64,000 nt of DNA from the NCBI GenBank assembly GCA_028023455.1, contig JAQFVV010006542.1:139001-203000 (forward strand), given 5' to 3'. Of the stretch, positions 38,855-51,460 are shown in pieces. Positions within the stretch are counted from its first letter, which is position 1; the number at the start of each line of letters is the position of its first letter. The position numbers and the translations under genes were made by a program. Under the pieces are notes generated by a model that saw nothing but the letters and a program-made list of their open reading frames with translations, was not told the DNA's origin and ran no database searches. This DNA comes from Epiperipatus broadwayi (lineage: Eukaryota > Onychophora > Udeonychophora > Euonychophora > Peripatidae).

Positions 38855-41800
38855 TCACAGCATTGTTGGTTGCCTTAACAATGACCATGTTGCTGCATAT
38901 AAGTGAGGGTTGGTTATTATTCTATCTCTATTTCTAATGTATAACAGTTTGTTGCTAAATGTAGCTGGGTGTCGTCTGGTATTATTGCCAATTAAGAAAG
39001 TACATCTGGTGCACCAGTATTCGTATAGTACAAACATGGCCTCCCTAATGCTAGGTATTGATCTTTCCTGAAAAGCAACCATTATGTGATTAATGATTGT
39101 ACCTGGTTTTCTGTAGGTGTTACACATCATCTGTCGTAATAAATAATGGGCCTCTTTAAATGGAAGCAAAAAAAGAAAAAATTTTATTTTTTAAAAAAAG
39201 GGGGGTTGGGGGAGGGAAGAGAATATTTTTTAAATAAAAAAAAAAAATTTTGGGCTCTAGAGCCCATTTTTTATATTCCTTGAGTAGTCTCTTGTTGTTA
39301 ATTCCTAGCATAGATTGTATAGCATTAGTATCTGTTTCTCTGTTCATTAAACCATAAATATCCCAGTATGAATACTTATGCAAATACTGTTCTGGAATCT
39401 TGTCTGTGGTTTTGCATTGGTATATAATGTTACTGAAAAAAGAACCTTTTGGAGGTGGTCTATCTGTTGGAGTAACTTCTAGCAAGTGGTTAATTTTTGG
39501 ATATTTGGCAAGGATTGTAATTATTGAGTTCCTTAACTTTTGTAGATGAAAACGTTGTGCAAGCCAAGTCCATTCTTTATTAGGGATTGGCTAAGTTTTT
39601 TTTGTGGAGATTGCTACTGTTTTTCTGGCTCAAAGTAGTTTATTACATATGGTTTTAATTTTTGAAATAAATGCCTTCAAGAATGAAATAACCGTTACAT
39701 AGTATGTTATTTTGGTTGTGATAAGCTGGTTAATTTACTGTACTTTGGAATACAGTGAAAGATATGCCTTGGACAAGGAGTTCATAATTTTTGTGGCTTT
39801 TTCTTTTAGTTTATTTTGGATGTGGCATTTCATTCCCATAATTTCCATATGAAATGGGAACCCAAGGAATGAGTTTGGTTTTGATTTGTAAATTGATGTA
39901 CAAGGTTTACCAGTGTATAGTGACCAGGCTGTGGTTTTTGCCAGATTAAACTTTAATTCGTATTTCTATGAACATTCTTTTAATATTTTTTGGAGTTGCG
40001 GTATTTGTTTTTTTGATGTTAGAAATATGGTAACATCATCCATATAGGCAATGCATGTAGTGCGCTGTGTTGTGTCTGGTATCTTGATCCCAATAAATGT
40101 GTTTTGTATGCTTTTGATAAGGGGATTGATGTAAAATATAAACAATAGTGAACTAAGAGGGGATCTTTGGGATATAGATTGGGTGGGTGTGAAAGATGGG
40201 GAGTTTCTTCCAGTTAAAGTTATATGGATGTCTCTGTTCAGAAGCAGGTTAGCAATTATATATAGGTGTGTTCTAGGAATTTCTGTGTCTTTTAGCATTT
40301 TCAGAAGTGTGTATATATTGACTGAGTCAAATGCAGCTTCTATGTCAAGTTGCACAACAATGGGTCTGTCTTTTTTTTGCTGTTTTACTGTGGCTAGAAT
40401 TGCTTTGAAGAATAAGGCTGCTTCTGTTGTTAAATAGTTTTTCTTTGCATATTGTGCTTTAGAGATAAGTGGCATCATATATGGTTCAATTTCATCTTTA
40501 ATAATTTTCTTCATAATTTTGATTGGCAAAGGTCCCATAGATATTGGCCTGAGGTCTGTAATAGGTGGGATAATTGCTTTCTTTTTATTATAGGGTACTA
40601 TGGCTATTGGATAGACACCCTCCATGGGTTAAATTTGTTGCACTAGATGGTTTGCTAACTGACACAAATATTCTGTTGTGAATTTACTTAGATGCTTTAA
40701 TACAAACAGTGGGACTCCAGGACTACCTGGATGGTAAGCGCTTTGAATCATATTCAGTTTTGTTGTGAATAGATCTTTTGTGAATGGGGTTTTTGTCTCT
40801 GGTGGGCCAAACAGATTATGTGGTATTTTATATGGTTGTTTTTCTTGTAATTTCTCTTTAAAATATTCAAAAATTAGCATAATCATATTGTGTCCTGCAT
40901 ATGTTCCACTATTTGTATATAATGCCATTGGCACTTTTACATTCCCCAGTGCCCATCTTATATAATATCTTGTCCAAGTGTGTGGCCTGGCTAGGCATAC
41001 CTTGCTTTTCTTTATCTTCAGATAGCTTTTGAGTTCACCACATGCTTTATTGTATGCATGTGTAAGCTTGAATATATACTGCTGGGCGCAGTGTGATGGG
41101 TTAATCATGATTATTTTCTGCTGCAACTGATCTGCCAGAGACAAAAGTCTTGATGGTGGAGGTTGCTTTTTTGTTATATGGTTGATGTTAAAGGACAACA
41201 TTCCCATAAATGCTACATATTTCTGGACCCGGTTCAAAGTCATATCTTTGATTTTGTTTAGCATTATGTAGATCTCAGAGAACAGAAATTCAGGGGTTGT
41301 TTCTGGGAGTAAAACTCTTATTGTTCTTGTAATTGGAAAGGGTGATATTTGAATTTGGGCACAGTCAATTGTGACTATTTGAGCTGAGTGATCAGAAAAA
41401 GATGAGGGAGTTAGTTTTATTTCAATAAGGTGGTGAAGCATTGGAGAATAAAAGCACAGATCAATAAGTGAAGAGAAGCGATTATTGTGGAAAGAGATGG
41501 CATCATCTGGCAAAAAACCTTGGCCACTCATTAGTGGTATGTTTATTCTGTGAAGCCAACATTGGCTAAATTCCTGATATTTTAAATTAAAATGTCCAAT
41601 TAAGAAAGGTGGGTTTGAAGTTGTAGCTTACCTTGAATTAATGTTTGCAATTATGGTATCTATATTTTTATCCTGTAAAGGCATATATACAAAAACCAGA
41701 TTTATTGTTATGCTTTTTTGGTTGAAGGTTGCAATTAATAAGTTCATGTCAATGTGAATTATTTTGAATATTGTGAATGGGCAATTTCTAGCAATTATGA

Positions 41801-42020
41801 GTCCAGTGCCAGCTGAGGGAGAGGAAGGGTCTCTGGCGCATGCACAAAAACCTTCCATATTTAAATGTTTGGCTGGCTCAGTTTGTGATCCAGCATAAAT
41901 TTTTATCTCAAGTATACCAAGCAAGTGTGGTTGTATATCATTGATCCAATGTTTTAACTTATTAATTTTTGAGGTTGAGTTCAAATCACTGACATTGATT
42001 GCCACAATTTTTACTTTCAT
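38855..42020 (-). pseudogene. LINE copy B, ORF2: endonuclease and reverse transcriptase
   Basis: Starts at the TAATG junction with MKVKIVAINVSDLNSTSK. The APE domain follows: KIYAGSQ (the catalytic Glu region reads LEIKIYAG), a GDCN site changed to GHFN near 41600, and FSDHSAQIV near 41400. After a frameshift near 41600 the linker and reverse transcriptase read through 41531-39966. Nonsense codons stand near 40632 and at 39966. RT blocks are DLRPISMGPLPIKIMKK, QLDIEAAFDSVN, SQRSPLSSLLFIFYINPL and AYMDDVTIFL (near 40050). The C-terminal part is in pieces at 39485-39156 and 39169-38855 and ends with YWCTRCTFLIGNNTRRHPATF. The protein would nick DNA and copy the LINE RNA. Several inactivating changes show it is dead. 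Confidence 0.88.
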
Positions 42021-42315
42021 TATATGTTGTTTTTTGGTTGAAATTTAAATATTAGGGTTGATCTGGTGTTTCTTCCCATTCATTCTCATATTCCATTTCC
42101 AGATCTTCATCTGTTTCCACTGTAGTTGTATTGTTGTGATCAGCAAAGCTAAGGTTGGATTCTGTTTTGATTTTTTTGGGCCCTAATTTTCTTTGGTGGG
42201 CAGCCTGGTCTTCTTCTTTGTTTTGTATCAACTTTGGTGATTTGAGGCATATTTGGGGTGATAGCTTCCATAATATCCATTGTTGTATTATTTTTAATAT
42301 TGGGTGTTTGGTATG

Positions 42316-42350
<35 letters not shown>

Positions 42351-42367
42351 ATAGTAATAGTGTTCAA

Positions 42368-42403
<36 letters not shown>

Positions 42404-43622
42404 TTGAACACTATTACTGTGTGAGTTTATTTGTTCTTTTATTATCTCTTTTTCATCAGTATCTTTGGTAGGCTGAATTAGATTGTGCGCTGTTTTTCCA
42501 TTGCAGCCTCTTGAGGCTGTTGACTTTCTGTTTTTTTATCAGTGGGGGTTTGAATCCTATTGTTTGATTTTGTTGATAAATCCAGAATTTCAGGTGCTGG
42601 CAATGTGTGTGCTGTTTTTTTATTATTCAATTGCTGTTGATCTGTGGATTTTAATTAATTCTTTCTTGTTTATTAGTTGTTTTCATTATCTGTTTCGTAC
42701 TGTTTGATTCCTGCTCTTGGTTGATCTTCAGAGTTTGGTTGGTTTTTCTGGTGTTGCAATCGATTGCTAAGTGTCCGGTTTCACCGCATGCAAACCATCT
42801 TGGCCTTAATCCTTTTATGTGAATTGTCAGTATTGCATTTTGGTCAATTATTTGTGTTGGAATATCCTCCGGGTTTACACTGTCATTCAGCTTTATTTTG
42901 AAATGAAAGTTGTTGCTGAAAACCAGGATGGGGGTGTCGGATAGGTAGATCTGTTTTATATAAATAGCTTTGCCAAAAGACTGTATTAATTTTTGAAAAT
43001 TGTGAATGGTATATCGGAAGTAAGTGTTTTTAATTATTCTGTTACAATAGTTTTGCAAGCTTTGATCGACTATTATTAGCACGTAGCTTCCCAATGATTT
43101 TACTTTAGTTTGAAATCTTGCACGCTGATGTTCATCGAAAAACTGAATTGCAATGTATTGTGAGTTTGGATGCTCTCCAATTCTAGAGACTGTATCCCAC
43201 ATTGCTGTTGCTGTCAGCTCTTCATAAAGAAGCTCTCTGGGGAATTTATAGAGTGTTAAATTCCTATCGGTGACAGCTAACACTAATGATCTTGGTGAAA
43301 AAAATTTTTGGAAAGTTGCAAATAATTTTTTTGGGATGGTGCTGTTGAAATTAACATTTATTTTTTGCAGTTCATCTTGATTCCATATCATTGGGGAGGG
43401 CTCTTCATTATTGTTTTCTATGAGGTTTAAATTATTTATGTCGGCTTGATTTACCTTCCTAAATCTTCATGTCTGTGGTGATGCTGGACTTTTTTTGGTG
43501 CTGTAAGGCTGCTGTTTTATTTTTGTTACGTTCGCGTATGTTTTTGCGTTAGTCACAGTTTTCATTTTATCGCCATTTGTTTGAGCGCAATTTATGTCGC
43601 TCACTTCTTGACATGATGCCAT
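42020..43622 (-). pseudogene. LINE copy B, ORF1: RNA-binding protein with zinc knuckle
   Basis: ATG at 43622 (MASCQEVSDIN). A KTYANVTK block shared with copy C follows. After a frameshift or stop near 43460 the frame 43391-42651 contains LAVTDRNLTLYKFPREL, GEHPNSQYIAIQFFD and the zinc knuckle FACGETGHLAIDC. The first Cys of the CCHC knuckle (C.IC in copy C) has become Trp. The tail is polar and rich in Asn, Gln and Thr. It is interrupted by the TA-rich hairpin at 42315-42424, then reaches TAA at 42022-42020, overlapping the ORF2 ATG by one base. ORF1 would coat the LINE transcript. Confidence 0.82.
42347..42424. repeat. 78-bp hairpin insertion in LINE B ORF1
   Basis: Left arm TCACATAGTAATAGTGTTCAAGAA and the reverse complement of the right arm agree at 23 of 24 bases, around a 30-bp (TA)n centre. 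A further (TA)n run sits to the left (42315-42346). Copy C has no such insertion at the same place, so it came after the LINE or is a subfamily feature. It may be a tiny snap-back MITE at a TA target, or slippage around a palindrome. Confidence 0.8.
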
Positions 43623-43832
43623 GCTTGTTTATGACATTAGAATTTATTTTTGGTTATAAATGACCGTATTACTTACTTTTTTCTAGAAAACAACTGTTCA
43701 GTAATCAGCCATTGCTGTCTTTATCTATCACATTTATATATCACAGTTTTTAAGTGAGAAAACGATTAGAATATGGAAAAAAAAGATCATTAATAAGACC
43801 TTCATTCTTGATGACTTAGGCATACATGCACA

Positions 43833-43874
<42 letters not shown>

Positions 43875-43925
43875 TACTACTACTACAACTATTACTACTA
43901 CTACTACTACTACTACTACTGCTAC

Positions 43926-43956
<31 letters not shown>

Positions 43957-43957
43957 C
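43833..43957. repeat. (ATT)n/(ACT)n tract at 5' side of LINE B
   Basis: ATT units, then ACT units with minor changes, then TTA units. The T-rich strand is the same as in the tract at the 3' side of LINE B, so the LINE lies inside what could have been one (TAA)n locus. Confidence 0.92.
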
Positions 43958-45823
43958 AGACCTATGTATGTGTTGAGGAATTCTTCCATAATGGTTATGG
44001 CAAGTTATATTTCATTTGTATATGTTATTGTAACAAAAAAATAAATTTGAGTTTAACTTCACTATACATAACTTTATTCAAACATTGATTCAATAAATTT
44101 GCATAAATTAGTGTTTATAACTATTAATAATTATTTATTTATTATTTATAAATTATAAATGTGGCTTTGTGCAGTTTTATTAAATTAATACGTGGGAAAA
44201 CTAAAATACATATAATGAAACAAAGTATATATAATTTCTTGACTGTTTTATTGTAAATCTAAATAACATCATCGTAATTTTTTTTGTGTGAATTTAGACT
44301 CAGTAGATAAAATTTCTAATAAAGAAAATCATTGTTAACCTATGATGCTTTCATATTAGCTTGATCAAAACATCATTAAACATTTAGGTATCCATATTGT
44401 ACTTAGCTGAAAAACCTCCACCATCACAGAACTAGTGTTTTTATACGTATACTATTTCACAAATGCTTGTTATTGTAGTGCCTACAAATTACAGAGTGAT
44501 AAATTGTATTCTTTGACTTTCACAAAAGATATAGTTCATGCAGGCCAAGGGGTCTTAATAAATTGCGAGGCCTTGTGCCATTGCATCATTCACCCTACCA
44601 TTCATTACCTTGGCTTTGTCAGTAGTTATATATATTATACTTTATTTTGCATATATTTTATAAATAAAAAATGTTTCAATAACAGCAACGACCAAATGAA
44701 CATAGAAATAAAATTATTAGATTAGAATTTTAAATATATATAACGGCAGCTATATAAGGGGTTTGGAATATTTTTTTCTATTTTCGTATTAAAAAAAATG
44801 TTTTAACACTATTTTTTTTTACTATCGTTTTTTTTTTTTTTAAAGTTTAAAAAGAAAAAAGCATCATTTCGAGTTCAGTGCATTTCAGCAACAAATTTCT
44901 TTAGGCAAACAAATCGTGACCTGATGACAATGTTATGAGGTATTTTATGTTTTGGTTTTTACAATTTTTTAAAAATATTAATAAATAAACAAAAGCATAA
45001 CCTAAAATTAGATTTTTTCAAATTACATATCAAATGGGGGAGGGGGGGGGTCGGGGTAAATATAAAAATGATGCTTTAAATTATCAAAAATTTTGTCTTC
45101 TTTTGGTTTTTCAAGTAGTATATAAAGCAAATATATATACTGAACCCGATATTTATAAAAATATATAATTTACTGTGGCGAAGTTTATTTTTATTAGTGA
45201 CAGATTGTCTTTTGATATTTTGAACTCTCTGTATTATCATATTAGGAAAATGTATAATAAATCCATAGTACATTATTAATATATATGTTGTTAAGCTCTA
45301 TATCTAAAGCCAGGTATCTATGTAATAAGAGATTATAAATAAGAAATAATACAATGGTAGTTTGCCATTGGTTGATATATTCTTAATAAAATTTTATAAA
45401 AAAATGATACGATTAGTTGTTGAATCATATGATGTTTGAGCACTAGAAAAGGGAAATTTGAGTGTTTATTCAGAAGTTGTTAGGATTTAGATCGGTAATT
45501 ATATCACACTGCTACACCAAGAAGAATACCCTTTATCATTACATCACTATATTTAGAATTTTTTACAGACTTTAATTTTGTCTTTTAAATCTCTTGGAAG
45601 TTAATTTAAAGTTTTATGATACACTTGATAACTATCATAGATATTTAAATATGATAAATATATAATTAGAACAATTTATTAAATAATATTTAATTAAGTT
45701 ATTCAGTAACAAATGTTATTTGAAGATCAAATATTTTACTTTAGTAAGACAATGCAAGTATATGTATTAATATATGTGTTTAGTATTGCATATAGTGACA
45801 GGTATTATTTTTTAATTATATTT
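43958..45823. other. AT-rich region, no gene
   Basis: No coding region supported. Contains a G-rich run at 45035-45055 (GGGGGAGGGGGGGGGTCGGGG) of a kind that can form a G-quadruplex. The 96-codon plus-strand frame at 44435-44725 has no family match that I recognise. Confidence 0.4.
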
Positions 45824-45967
45824 CATATATAACTAGATAGATTCCAACATGAATAAAGTTTTATATATATATATAATTTTATGGGGAATGAAAAGCATAT
45901 ATAACTAGATAGATTCCAACATGAATAAAGTTTTATATATATATATAATTTTATGGGGAATGAAAAG
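45824..45967. repeat. Perfect tandem duplication, 72-bp unit
   Basis: Two back-to-back units, 45824-45895 and 45896-45967, appear identical. Each begins CATATATAACTAGATAGATT and ends GGGGAATGAAAAG. The lack of differences means a recent event or an assembly artefact. Confidence 0.92.
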
Positions 45968-48240
45968 CATAGGTATATTTGTTTTATCATAAATGTATGT
46001 AATTATATAAATATTGTATGTATAACCAAACTAGGGTATGATCAAGCCATCACAACAGTCTGAACATCATGTGATATGACATGAGTGTATATCAAAAATA
46101 TGCAAATAACAACTAAATAGTAATATTACTAAAGTAATAAAATTTATATTCCTTTCTGCAGATGAATCGTTTTTCATTATGTCTTTATTCAATGCTTTAT
46201 ACAATATATTTTGGATTACACAGTTACAACACTAATAAAGTTGTTCAAATCATTTGTAGAGTTATAATTTATTTGGTTTGATTTGTGAATAAAATAAGAA
46301 ATTTATTAGACTGTATCCTACCATATATATATATATAGTCTTTAATGAATTTTTTTAAATTAAAATAAAGAGCATAAAAATATTAAATTAAAATATCAAT
46401 CTTTCCCAATAAAATATATAAATCTTATTTGCAATCCTACACCTCCCTATGTGTTGGTTTCAACAAATTAGCACTAAATATGACTTATTCATTTATAAAT
46501 ATTAATTGTAATCATTCTCCACATGATAATCCTATTGGTTCTGCTCTATCATCAATTTTATATTTGTAAAAAAAAAATCAGAAAAATAAATGCATTACTA
46601 TTATTATTAATGTTATATTATCATGGGTTTTCTATCCATGCCATTATAAATTCAATGGTGAAATGGATTAGAACAACATTTCTTCATTGCACTCACGTAA
46701 CCTATTTTACACATTTTTAAACATTTTAATTGAAATGAGAAATTTTGTAATCGATTATTAATATTTAAATTTTATTTGAACTTAAATTTAATATAATGTT
46801 GATTAACAAAATATGGTAATTTTATATAAACTACTTTTTTATTTATAATGATATGCACACATTTTTAAATTTATAAATGTATTCTAATGCTAAAAAATTT
46901 ATATCACTTATATAAATGAAATTATAATAGCCTTCTGCACAATCATATTTGTTTCAAAATCAGTATATTTACCCCATCAGGGTATGTCTTAATATTCTAT
47001 TTTTATCAGTAATAAAATAACTTACTTATTTCAGAACTTTATTCCATAATAATAATTAATTAATAATGACTTTAATCTACATTTTTAAGCACATACACAG
47101 ACAGTCACTGATGGTATATTTTATTAATGAATAGTGCAATCATTTTGCTTCTGATTTTAATCTTTTGATTTCTTAAAACCCAAAAGATTTAATGGAAAAT
47201 AGTTTTAGAATTTTATTATAAACTACCTCAATAAAAAAATGGAATAATGATTATTTAGAAAATCTTGGAAATAATAATTTTTTTCCTGAATACAGTAATT
47301 TATTTACTAATTTGAGATATATTTTATTAAAATAATCATTAACTTCATTTATAAACAAAACATAAAATATTATTACAAATACATGAATATTGCAAATAAC
47401 TTAATTTCATAAAAGTTTATCTTAGATGAAATGTTGAGAAATTTATTTTATTTTATATATATAACAAAAGCTCTGGAATAAATTCCATAATATTCAAAAT
47501 ACCAATATATAAAAATAAGTAATAGCAATATGTAGCTTATAATATGTCTGCCATCCTGAATAACATTTTACTTAAAATTAAAATAAATATCTCATTAAAG
47601 TCACACATCATTATTGTTACCACATGAATAGTGAATTTTTCACAACTTATATAAATTAACACAACTATATTATTTATTTAATTAATTAGTTATCATATTT
47701 ACAAAATATGTCTTTTTGAAATTGTCTTTTCTTCAAACCATTTTCTACATATGAAATAAAAATACTGCTAAAACAAAAATAATTTACTGAATGCTCTATA
47801 AATGAAGATTTAAATCTATTAAAGGAATATTTTCAATTTATTATACAAAAATTAATGTTTTTGAATTCTTTTTTTAATACTTTATGCATAGTATTATTAC
47901 ATTTGTTGATTTTATTAACAACATACTTTTTTTTCATAATAATTAATTTACTAGTATTTACTTTAACATTAAATGCATCACTAAAATGAAAAAGAACCCA
48001 TGATATAATCATATTGCACATTCTTATCTATATAGATTAATGAAATCCATCTTTTCTTTTCAATATTTTTCTTCCTTCAATTATGTGTAACCTTATATAA
48101 TCAATATAAAAAATCAGAAAAATGGAATAACACATTCTACATGTGAATGTATTTGTGGTTCACAGATTGATCTGTTAAGAGATCACAAAATTCATTTCTA
48201 GAATAGTTTTTCTTCTCTCTCTCTTCTTTCATTATTTCTT
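45968..48240. other. AT-rich region, no gene
   Basis: Over two kilobases with no supported gene, RNA gene or repeat apart from short (TA)n runs. Open frames are short. Confidence 0.45.
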
Positions 48241-50746
48241 CTCTTTTAGTGTCAGGGTGACTATATTGATTTGTACAAATGGAACAGTAGCATATATGAA
48301 TGCCTAGTTAAAGATATGCAGAGTTTCAAAGAAAAGGGGAAGAGAATAATAGGTAGAGAGTATATGAATGGCATATTGAAGAAAATGATGATGTAGATAA
48401 CAAAAAAATGAACAGCTTTTGAAGAATTTTTGTCAGAAGTGAATTTAAGCATTGAAAATTTGTCAAATATTTTGAGGGATGATACACACACATGCTCTAG
48501 AAATAATATATTTCATTCAATAGATTATGTATTAGTAGAGAAAGAGAGAATAAATAAAGCATGGAAAATTAAGGTGTTTGATAATGAAAAGAGCATATGC
48601 AATAGTGATCATAATTTCTTTATAATAAAAATGGTTAATAATGTGATGAAAAATAATAATAAAAGTAGAATAGATAGTGAAAAATGAAGATGGAGAATTG
48701 ATGATAAAAATAAGTTAGAAGAATATAAAATAAAAGTTGGAGAATCCATGACAAAGTTGGTTGGGGGTGAATATAAGAACTGGTATGGTAAAGTAGAAAA
48801 AGTGGTAAATAGGGTTTTATGTGAGAATATTCAAAAGAATAAAAGTAATAAAAAAGTGAGAGTTAGTAATAGTGTAAAAGATAGAAAAAAATCTTGCAGA
48901 GAATATAATTTTCCTATTAAGAACAAAAATGTAAAAGATGTTAATGTTAAATGGGAAAAGTATTTAAAGAAAAGAAGTTAGAGAGATAATAAAATTGAAT
49001 AGTAAATTGTTGGAGGATATTAATGAAATTGGAAGATATTGGAGTAAAAAAAATTGGAAATACATTTAAAAAAGGAATGTAGGGGAGAGAGAAATAGTAT
49101 TACTAAATAATGAGGAAATAGAGTGTAGCTCTAGAGAAGAATTAGAGACAATTTTAAATAAGTATGTAATGGATATAGAAAAGATCATAGATGTGAAGAA
49201 CAGAGTGATAACAAACATGAAGGCATATAGTAATAGAAATATTCGGTTTACAGAAAATGAAATGAATGATGCAGGAAAAAAAATGAAAAGTGAAAAGGCA
49301 AGAGGTTTGGATAGATGAGCAGTAGAAATGATAATGAATTTAGAATCTAGGACAAAATTAAAACTATTATCATGTTTTAATAAGATGGCCCAGAAGATGA
49401 GTTTTCCAGATAGTTGGAGTAATACAAGAGTAAGGGTAGTATTTAGAGGAAAGGGTAAGGATCATAGAATATTAAGAAATTATAGATCAATAGTGGTAAT
49501 GTCAGTATTATATAAAGTTTTTACATATATGGCAGCTGAAAGGGTCACATAATGAATGGAAAAAAATAATATAGTGAGAGAATTGCAAGGAGGTTTTCAA
49601 TCAAATAAGTATAGGAGATAGTTTATTTGTAGATACCAACTTATAGATATGAGTAGAAATATGGGTAGACAGTTGTATATGATTTTTATAGATAAGGCAT
49701 GTGCTAGAGTAAATAGAAATATATTATGAGTAAGTTTAGTAAAATTAGGAATGGATGGTGCTTTAGTGAATATTATTAAGAGATTATATAATAATTACTA
49801 TACATATCAATTAGGAAATATAGAATCAGTGAACATTAAAAATGGGTGAGACTGAGGCAAGGATGCCCTATGTTACCTATTTTGTTTTTGTTGTATTTGA
49901 GAAAAATAGAAAGAGCAATAGAAAAACTAGGAAGAGAGATAGAGATACCATTAATAAATGGCAAGGGATATATATATTACCAGATTTTTTATTTGCAGAT
50001 GATAAATTCTTGTGCACAGAAATATGGGAAGATATGGAAGTTATTCTGAGAACATGCACAAGGGTGGGTAAAAAAATGGGGATTATTAGTTAAGAAAAAT
50101 CAAAAGTAATGATGATTAATATTGGGGAAAGAGAAGATAAAAAATATTTTTTATTGGGTGATATAAAGTTAAGTGTGATAAATAAGTATAATTATTTGGG
50201 AATTTTATTAGGTAATTAGAAAAATTGCTTGGATAAATGGGAGAAAAAATTGATATATGAAGCAAAGAAAAAAAAAGGGACTGATAAAGAACTTAACTGT
50301 GTTTTCATATAATAAATATGATGTAGCTAAAATTGTATGGAATGAAAATGGCAGTAACAGGGTTAGCATATGGTAAAAATACATTATGTGTTAGTAAAGG
50401 GTTATTAGATAACTTAGAAAAAGTGCAAAGAGAAGTAAGAAAACATGCATTAGATTCAGATGTATGGATGGTAAACAAGTTAGTTCAAGAAGAAATGGGA
50501 TGGTTAAGGTTTCATATGAGATATATAAAAAGCAAAGTGGATTTGTTCAGTATATTGCAGTTCATGGATAAAAAGAGAATAACAAAAATGGTATTTAATA
50601 GGGCAGACAACAAAATGGATGAAAAAGGTTGTATGGTATGTAGAAGATTTGGATAAAAAATTTATGTCAATGTAATGTGGTATGATTGTTATAGTGGTAA
50701 GGAATGGGATAGAAGAGTAGATGCAGTATGGAGAGTAATAATGGTT

Positions 50747-50789
<43 letters not shown>

Positions 50790-51300
50790 CAGAATATCGG
50801 GTGTGAGTTAATTTATGATAATAGCAAAAAAAGTAGTTTACTATTTAAGGCTCGAGCAGGATCTTTAGCAACAAGAAAATATACACATCAATAAAAAATG
50901 TGGATGATTTAGTTGCAAGTTGTGTAAGGAAGGCATAGAAATTATTAGGCATCTATTAATTGGATGTAAATGCCTGAAAGAAGAAAGAGTACAAATAATG
51001 AAGTTCTGGAAAAATAAATATAAACAAAGTGATTAAACAGAAAATGGGTTATTGGTTTTTATGCTGGGTTTAAGAAAAGATAAAGAGAATCTAGATATAA
51101 AGGCTATGTTTCACAAAGATTATGTTGTGGAAATGGGACGAAGCAGGATAGAGAAAAATATGGGAAAACTTAAGGTGGGGAGTGAAAAGAGAAAGTAAAG
51201 TCACTAACAGGGTTCTCTGGGCATAATGGCTGAGAGATTCCTGACTCTGTATAAGAAGTCACAGTTCATCACAGCATATCACTTCACATGGTAATATTAG
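48241..51300 (+). pseudogene. Second LINE type: endonuclease and reverse transcriptase remnant
   Basis: Different family from copies A, B and C. Plus-strand pieces in order: an APE endonuclease C-terminal half (IYECLVKDMQSFKEKGK near 48300; RNNIFHSIDYVLVEKE and NSDHNFFIIK at 48500-48640) and a linker rich in Lys and Asn. Next come reverse transcriptase blocks LRNYRSIVVMSVLYKVFT (near 49475), VRLRQGCPMLPILFLLYL (49840-49900) and FLFADDKFL (49980-50010). The thumb/C-terminal part is 50333-50656, followed by a zinc-binding CKLCKEGIEIIRHLLIGC near 50920. Stops and frame shifts occur throughout. The VRQGCP and FADD boxes fit RTE/Jockey/CR1-type LINEs. The 5' half of the endonuclease is absent. A (TA)n run at about 50751-50782 is a later insertion. 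The 3' end shares a segment with 30951-31090. Confidence 0.78.
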
Positions 51301-51460
51301 TAAGAATTAAATATAAAAATAGAGATAATTATATAAAAAATAAAAAGATGGAGCTACTAATTATAACGGTAAAATTTTAAAGTTTGAATAGTAAGAAGTT
51401 AAAATTTGAAAATATAAGTAGAAGATAGGTATAAAATATGTTAAAAATCATGTTATAGAT
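51301..51460. other. AT-rich spacer
   Basis: Short AT-rich stretch between the LINE remnant and the hAT element. The last eight bases, TTATAGAT (51453-51460), are the left target duplication of the hAT. Confidence 0.4.

Noticed and set aside
40183-40437. Plus-strand ORFs across 38-43 kb and 57-60 kb
   Set aside because: They are antisense shadows of the LINE ORF1 and ORF2 frames, which carry the recognised motifs.
44435-44725. 96-codon plus-strand ORF
   Set aside because: It has the composition of background DNA, no recognisable motif, and no neighbouring exon-like sequence.
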